NCBI RefSeq assembly: GCF_964340395.1 | Contig: NC_135570.1 | Span: 2,942,501-2,965,000 of the forward strand | DNA from: Glandiceps talaboti | Taxonomy: Eukaryota > Hemichordata > Enteropneusta > Spengelidae | Length of the DNA stretch: 22,500 nucleotides | Direction: 5' to 3' | Part shown: positions 19,301 to 22,500 of the stretch, piece after piece | How positions within the stretch are numbered: the first letter of the stretch is position 1 | Layout: every line of letters starts with the position of its first letter | The notes under the pieces: generated by a model | What the model was told of the DNA's origin: nothing | Seen by the model: the letters and a program-made list of their open reading frames with translations, nothing else | Database searches by the model: none | Made by a program: the position numbers and the translations under genes

Positions 19301-20725
19301 ATGCAATATCGACTGTAGGTAAATATGGTAGTCTGCGCGACACGTCATGTCAGGACGCCCTCATCGGCTCACTCCTTCATTATTGTGGCCGATGAGGGCT
19401 GAGACACGACGTATATTGGTCTATAAATAATCCTGTTACAACTTGAAGCAAAAGCGTGTTTCAACCCCGAATAATATATTTGGCAATAATCTTTCAAAAG
19501 AAAATCCAATTTGATTCCTGTTTTTTTTTTAAAGAATATCAATATCCACACCTTGTCATACGAGAATATGTACGCTACAAATTCTATGTATCTATAATAT
19601 TATAACAACGAATATATTAGGAGGGTGTGCTTTGTATAAACCCTTTTCTCCAAATAAAAATCGCAACTGTCTTACTTCCCAAAAACATTTGGACTCAACG
19701 TTGGAGCTTTCATTTGGACAAGAATGTGAAAATAATGTCGGCACGTCAGTTTTTCAATAATAATCCAGAGACTTGGTTATCTGACTAGACATACTGGATT
19801 TCACTATCGACATTCCAGGATAGCTATCAGTTTACCTATCTTTCCCATAATCCCATAACCACTAGGCTAATAGTAATAAAATTTGGTACACACAGTTGTT
19901 ACATTAACCACAATAATCGATTTTAGCTAAATTGAATGACGGTCGTAATCTGATATTGTCAAAGAATTGAGGAATTTGTTTTCACATTTTTCATTTTTGA
20001 AGTTTGTAAGCTTATGTTATTTCTTAAAAGCTTTCATATTAGACGTTTACATTAATTAAGAATTTCATTCTTAAATTAATTTTATATTAATTAAGAAACA
20101 AATGCAGATTTTCTTGCATAAATTACGGGTTACCTGGGCAACAGTAGAGTACAGAGGTAGATCCATGCAAATGTAGTCCCCATCTTTCCTTGTGAACAAT
20201 TTACCACTGAGCGTTTCAAAAGCTATCGTTTGGTTCGAATTTTCTATTGATAGAGAAAGTACGAGATATTAGTAGGATAATTTGAAGTGAGGGCGCACTT
20301 CCTTCAGTTGTCAGTTCCCAAACCTCATCATCTAGAATTGTGAGCAAGGAAGGGAGCCTGTCGGCCAAGTGGCACATCAATCCGTATCACATATTGTATG
20401 TTAGATGTGAAGAAATCAGAATTCTCAAAAACTAAATGACTCTCACAGCAGTCAGCAAAACAGCACGCATAATTGGTGTTATACGCGGACATGATATATT
20501 ACACACTATTAATTTTGAAGAAATAGTGTTAGTTAGGTGGTAGGTCATAAAGTATACATACAAAATGTAAAAACTTAAATCATTCGGCAATCGCTTATTT
20601 ATTTCAGGATAAGCATTGATACTTACTAAAATGCTGAAACAAAACAGCCGCCGAGGCCAATGTAGCGTGACCACATAAGGGAACTTCAGTTGTTGGTGTA
20701 AACCATCGTAATTTGAATCTTTTTC
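16229..20725 (-). CDS. PBLD: PhzF-family phenazine biosynthesis-like protein, partial (7 exons)
   Basis: The gene is spliced: 20725-20627, 20243-20134, 19092-19063, 18412-18324, 17889-17696, 16684-16622 and 16347-16229, all GT-AG with matching phases (1,0,0,2,1,1). Together they give 233 residues and a TAA at 16229-16231. The product is the PBLD/MAWBP member of the PhzF fold, a cytosolic two-lobed diaminopimelate-epimerase-like protein. Bacterial PhzF is an isomerase; the animal enzyme's substrate is not settled. Visible family motifs are [20 protein letters not shown] (the His of GHAT is the counterpart of a PhzF active-site residue), [38 protein letters not shown] (the Asp of EDPVTG is the second conserved active-site residue) and a C-terminal [10 protein letters not shown]...EDGRVDMSG strand pair. 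Vertebrate PBLD has about 288 residues, so some 55-60 N-terminal residues are missing, including the conserved Glu of the SETAF motif. I found no exon for them before 22500. No frameshift or internal stop is seen. Confidence 0.93.
16622..16684 (-). CDS. PBLD: PBLD exon carrying GSAHAVL...YW
   Basis: A 63-base exon from acceptor AATCACAG to donor TATG|GTAAGT. It completes the split Gly of EDPVTG and reads [20 protein letters not shown]. This matches the SAHxVLxxYW segment of PhzF proteins, which closes the substrate pocket. Confidence 0.9.
16685..17695 (-). other. PBLD intron (1.0 kb)
   Basis: It begins with donor ACAG|GTGATA after 17696 and ends with acceptor CACAG at 16685. A 71-codon minus-strand open frame at 16878-17093 ([20 protein letters not shown]) and matching plus-strand frames lie here. 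They resemble no part of PBLD and may be old transposon sequence. No further structure is seen. Confidence 0.6.
17696..17889 (-). CDS. PBLD: PBLD exon carrying the [13 protein letters not shown] motif
   Basis: A 194-base exon entered by acceptor TTAACTTTAAG. It reads [13 protein letters not shown], then GVMVTLRG, then [20 protein letters not shown], with the last Gly codon split by the intron. This is the most conserved block of the C-terminal lobe. The apparent frame beyond the donor (DT, stop) is intronic. Confidence 0.93.
18171..18230. repeat. 60-bp inverted repeat in PBLD intron
   Basis: The left arm AGTCGTTGGTGGCGCTA (18171-18187) and the inverse of the right arm AGTCGTTGGTACTGCTA (18214-18230) match at 14 of 17 positions around a 26-base loop. 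It is probably a very small MITE remnant; no target duplication is clear. Confidence 0.55.
18324..18412 (-). CDS. PBLD: PBLD exon carrying MKKLLVRL
   Basis: An 89-base exon from acceptor TTTCACAG to donor TCAAG|GTAAAT. It reads [12 protein letters not shown] and [17 protein letters not shown], then two bases of a split Arg codon. It corresponds to the interlobe strand 'QKLLVRL' of vertebrate PBLD. Confidence 0.88.
18974..19011. repeat. Small hairpin in PBLD intron
   Basis: CGTAACGGAAAAAG (18974-18987) faces CTTTTCCGTAACG (18999-19011). The arms pair apart from one base bulge and one mismatch, around an 11-base loop. Confidence 0.45.
19063..19092 (-). CDS. PBLD: PBLD 30-base microexon
   Basis: Acceptor TTTTACAG and donor CAAG|GTGAGT bound exactly 30 bases encoding [10 protein letters not shown], phase 0 on both sides. 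Its place between [10 protein letters not shown] and ATVGS matches the 'P-x-D...IKTAIG' stretch of vertebrate PBLD. The call rests on this alignment and on two strong splice sites. Confidence 0.82.
19093..20133 (-). other. PBLD intron (1.0 kb)
   Basis: This intron lies between the [10 protein letters not shown] exon and the 30-base exon. Apart from the foldback at 19342-19412 and an AT-rich palindrome at 20051-20080 (ATTAATTAAGAAT facing ATTCTTAAATTAAT), nothing is seen. Confidence 0.6.
19342..19412. repeat. 71-bp foldback with 12-bp perfect core arms
   Basis: GCCCTCATCGGC (19357-19368) and its exact inverse GCCGATGAGGGC (19388-19399) flank a 19-base loop. Similarity continues outward: ACGTCATGTCAGGAC on the left against the inverse ACGTCGTGTCTCA on the right. 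It is G+C-rich compared with the surrounding intron, consistent with an inserted MITE remnant. Confidence 0.65.
20134..20243 (-). CDS. PBLD: PBLD exon carrying ETLSGKL and DLPLY
   Basis: A 110-base exon from acceptor CTATCAATAG to donor CCCAG|GTAACC. It completes a split Lys and reads [15 protein letters not shown], then [20 protein letters not shown] and a final Gln. It matches the TLSGEL...LDLP segment of the family, which ends the N-terminal lobe. Confidence 0.9.
20627..20725 (-). CDS. PBLD: PBLD exon carrying the [19 protein letters not shown] motif
   Basis: A 99-base exon from acceptor AAATACAG to donor TTTTA|GTAAGT. It reads [20 protein letters not shown], then [12 protein letters not shown] and one base of a split codon. 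This is the most recognisable block of the PhzF N-terminal lobe. It is the first PBLD exon that can be assigned with confidence in this window, and it expects an upstream exon ending in phase 1. Confidence 0.93.
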
Positions 20726-21337
20726 CTGTATTTTTTGCGAAACAAAATGACATCATTTTAACTTCATAAAAAATAGTTTAGTTGAAACCAATGCATAGTT
20801 GAGAGTTGGTGCTATGATGACAGTTTAAAATAAAGTCAAAAGATGCAAAATATTTATAAAACGCAAAAAAATCTGATCAATGTAATTTTGACGAGATAAT
20901 GTACTAAGTCCTAAACGTCACAGTTCTTGACACGAAGTCACAATTGAAAGTTGTTGAGGTGATGCCAGTCCAAGTTACAATTAAAGTATACAAAAAAATA
21001 CACACAGGCAAAAAAATATCAATTTATAATCGATTGGTATTGCTACGTCAGATGTTAGTATACAATGAAGTCTGAATATACAAAAGATTAACAAAAAAAG
21101 CTGAAAATCTGAACAATAAATTTTGGCGGCAAAATTGAGTCAAAAGTAAAGCGTGACGCATTATTAAAATTGGATTAAAAGATAAATGAGCTGTTAATAT
21201 AACTTAAAGTGCTCGGTCTTGCATTATTAAATTGTACACTCGAGTCTCAAAGAAATAACGATTTTACGATGTCTTATTCAAGATTTACATAACAAAATTG
21301 TTTCTTTATTTCGCTTTGTCTTGTTTTGTTTTTGCAG
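20726..21337. other. Presumed 5' intron of PBLD
   Basis: AT-rich non-coding DNA. I searched the minus strand here for the GNPA and SETAF motifs of the missing N-terminal exons and found none. Confidence 0.45.
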
Positions 21338-21567
21338 GTGTTCACGTTATTGTTATAATGTCTCCCCATGCAGATGGACATCAAACTATATATGTGATGT
21401 GTAGCATTACGAAAAACATGTGTAAAGTCAGAATTACAACATTTATGTCAGTTATTCATTTTTTGGATGGCGGGGAGAAAATTTACGACGCGACTTTGTT
21501 CAACCCTCCATCAGATAATCATGTTATTGACACTATCACTCGATTAAAGACACATAGCAGTTTGTGA
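21338..21567 (+). CDS. Candidate plus-strand exon, unrecognised
   Basis: A strong acceptor (a ~25-base T-rich tract then TTTTTGCAG, ending at 21337) precedes a 76-codon open frame ending at TGA 21565-21567. It reads VHVIVIMSPHADGHQTIYVM and later FLDGGEKIYDATLFNPPSDN. The composition is protein-like, but I recognise no domain and no partner exon. It would be a last exon on the strand opposite PBLD; no good AATAAA follows closely. It may be a chance frame. Confidence 0.2.
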
Positions 21568-21760
21568 GGAGGTGAACAAATTAAAATACCCGCATCAGAA
21601 AATACTATACGGGTGTTTTCGTGTGTGAACGCAATATTTCAAATGTTCTTGACATAGCATGCTATGAACAGATGGAAAGGTAGAACAATTTAGTCTTTTG
21701 TAAGATTGTTAGCGATATTCATTATTTGTTATCAAATATAAGGTTTATTACAACTTTTAC

Positions 21761-21911
21761 CTGTCGTACAATTGATTAATCGGTTCATCTTATCGCATAT
21801 GACGAATACTCGTACGTCACTGCGTGTGTTCCGCTGTAATGACCCGTACGTATGCGTTATCTCAGCGCCTTCAACCTGTTCAATGACAACTTTCCCGCCA
21901 AAAGTGAATTT
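21761..21911 (-). CDS. Possible alternative 5' exon of the PBLD gene
   Basis: On the minus strand a CTGTATTCAG acceptor ends at 21912. It is followed by 50 open codons (KFTFGGKVVIEQVEG ... CDKMNRLINCTT) and one extra base before the donor GACAG|GTAAAA. The phase-1 end fits the acceptor of the LRWFTP exon and would join as [12 protein letters not shown]. The sequence does not resemble the N-terminal lobe of PBLD, which argues against it being the canonical upstream exon. An internal ATG (codon 42) could give a short alternative start. A one-in-three phase match can easily be chance. Confidence 0.2.
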
Positions 21912-21912
21912 C

Positions 21913-21987
21913 TGAATACAGCTCAAGATTACATTTGTTAACTACAATTTTGAATACAGCTCAAGATTACATTTGTTAACTACAATT
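21913..21987 (+). repeat. 38-bp tandem duplication
   Basis: TGAATACAGCTCAAGATTAC and the following ATTTGTTAACTACAATT occur twice with a 38-base period (21913-21950 and 21951-21987), identical over the first 37 bases. Lack of divergence suggests a recent event. The copy boundary falls next to the acceptor-like site of the 21761-21911 frame. Confidence 0.9.
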
Positions 21988-22500
21988 CTATCAAAACTTT
22001 GTCACATTTGGTGGCGTGGTTTAGTTAAAAAGGTGTTTGTTTTGTACATGTATTTTGTAATTTAAGAAGATTGTTGCATGTTCATTCAGCTCAGCGCTGC
22101 CGAATCCGTTTAGGGAAAAAAAAACAAATTACTTTTGAGATGAGAGATTTTGACAAATGACCGTGCGTATCAGAAGTGAGGATTACAACCCGACCTGGTT
22201 TAGTTTTAAACCAGCTGTATCAATATTTTCAAAACTTTATGGAGTCGAGACTGTATATGGTCGCGTCAAATATTTGAAACATGTTTACTAAACAGGTTGC
22301 AGCCTGTTTAGCCCACGGGAAATGGAATGAGAACTGGTTAAAATGTCAGAAGGTAGACAAGAGGTGTATCCGGGAGAGTTAACAGAAAACTACGTAAACA
22401 ACAAATTCTATGAATACTGTTCTTTCTTTCCTTTACACCTCAAAATATCAACTTTATCAATTATGGGGAAAATAGTTTCTTCTGTACATTACACATACAA
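21988..22500. other. Unique stretch at window end
   Basis: No exon, RNA or repeat is supported. In particular, the missing N-terminal PBLD exons were looked for here and not found. Confidence 0.4.

Noticed and set aside
20360-20385. A-box-like GTCGGCCAAGTGG
   Set aside because: No B-box or cloverleaf follows, so neither a tRNA nor a SINE can be supported.

Overview
The window is eukaryotic, most likely from an invertebrate bilaterian such as a mollusc, another lophotrochozoan or an invertebrate deuterostome. The evidence is spliced genes with GT-AG introns and conserved phases, a metazoan bHLH transcription factor, AT-rich intergenic DNA, long tetranucleotide microsatellites and several short inverted-repeat transposons. 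There is no operon structure, Shine-Dalgarno logic or dense coding. The species cannot be fixed from the sequence.

Two genes are well supported, both on the minus strand. (1) 10043-10774 is a 243-codon open frame whose C-terminal half is an ATOH8/Net-type bHLH domain plus the diagnostic ATOH8 tail. A good splice donor lies just before the frame's stop codon, so the last eight codons may be intronic. (2) 16229-20725 holds the last seven coding exons of a PhzF-family gene, orthologous to phenazine biosynthesis-like domain protein (PBLD). I assembled them by hand from the reverse complement. All six junctions are GT-AG and in phase, giving 233 residues that end in a normal stop. The first ~55-60 residues are not found and probably lie beyond 22500. 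Three further exon-like open frames (703-1060 +, 3595-3838 -, 21338-21567 +) and one in-phase candidate 5' exon of the PBLD gene (21761-21911 -) are reported at low confidence.

Layout. 1-3900: mostly unique AT-rich DNA with an ATC and a CATA microsatellite and two weak exon candidates. 3910-5420: a foldback element, a related 43-bp tandem array, and a three-copy ~110-120 bp repeat led by T and G runs. 5420-10010: long gene-poor stretch. 10011-10774: ATOH8-like gene. 11907-15626: nearly 4 kb dominated by compound microsatellites (CATA, CATC, CCA/CAA, CCAA, CAAT), all with a C+A-rich, G-poor plus strand, interrupted by a PIF/Harbinger-like MITE at 14429-14700. 15683-16184: two more inverted-repeat elements, the second inside the presumed 3' UTR of the PBLD gene. 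16229-20725: PBLD exons, with small hairpins in the introns. 20726-22500: presumed 5' intron of PBLD, with a 38-bp tandem duplication.

The two genes show no evident functional relationship: one is a developmental transcription factor, the other a cytosolic isomerase-fold protein. The most distinctive unexplained structure is a dispersed inverted-repeat family built from ~43-bp units (3910-4167, 4709-4898, 15967-16184).
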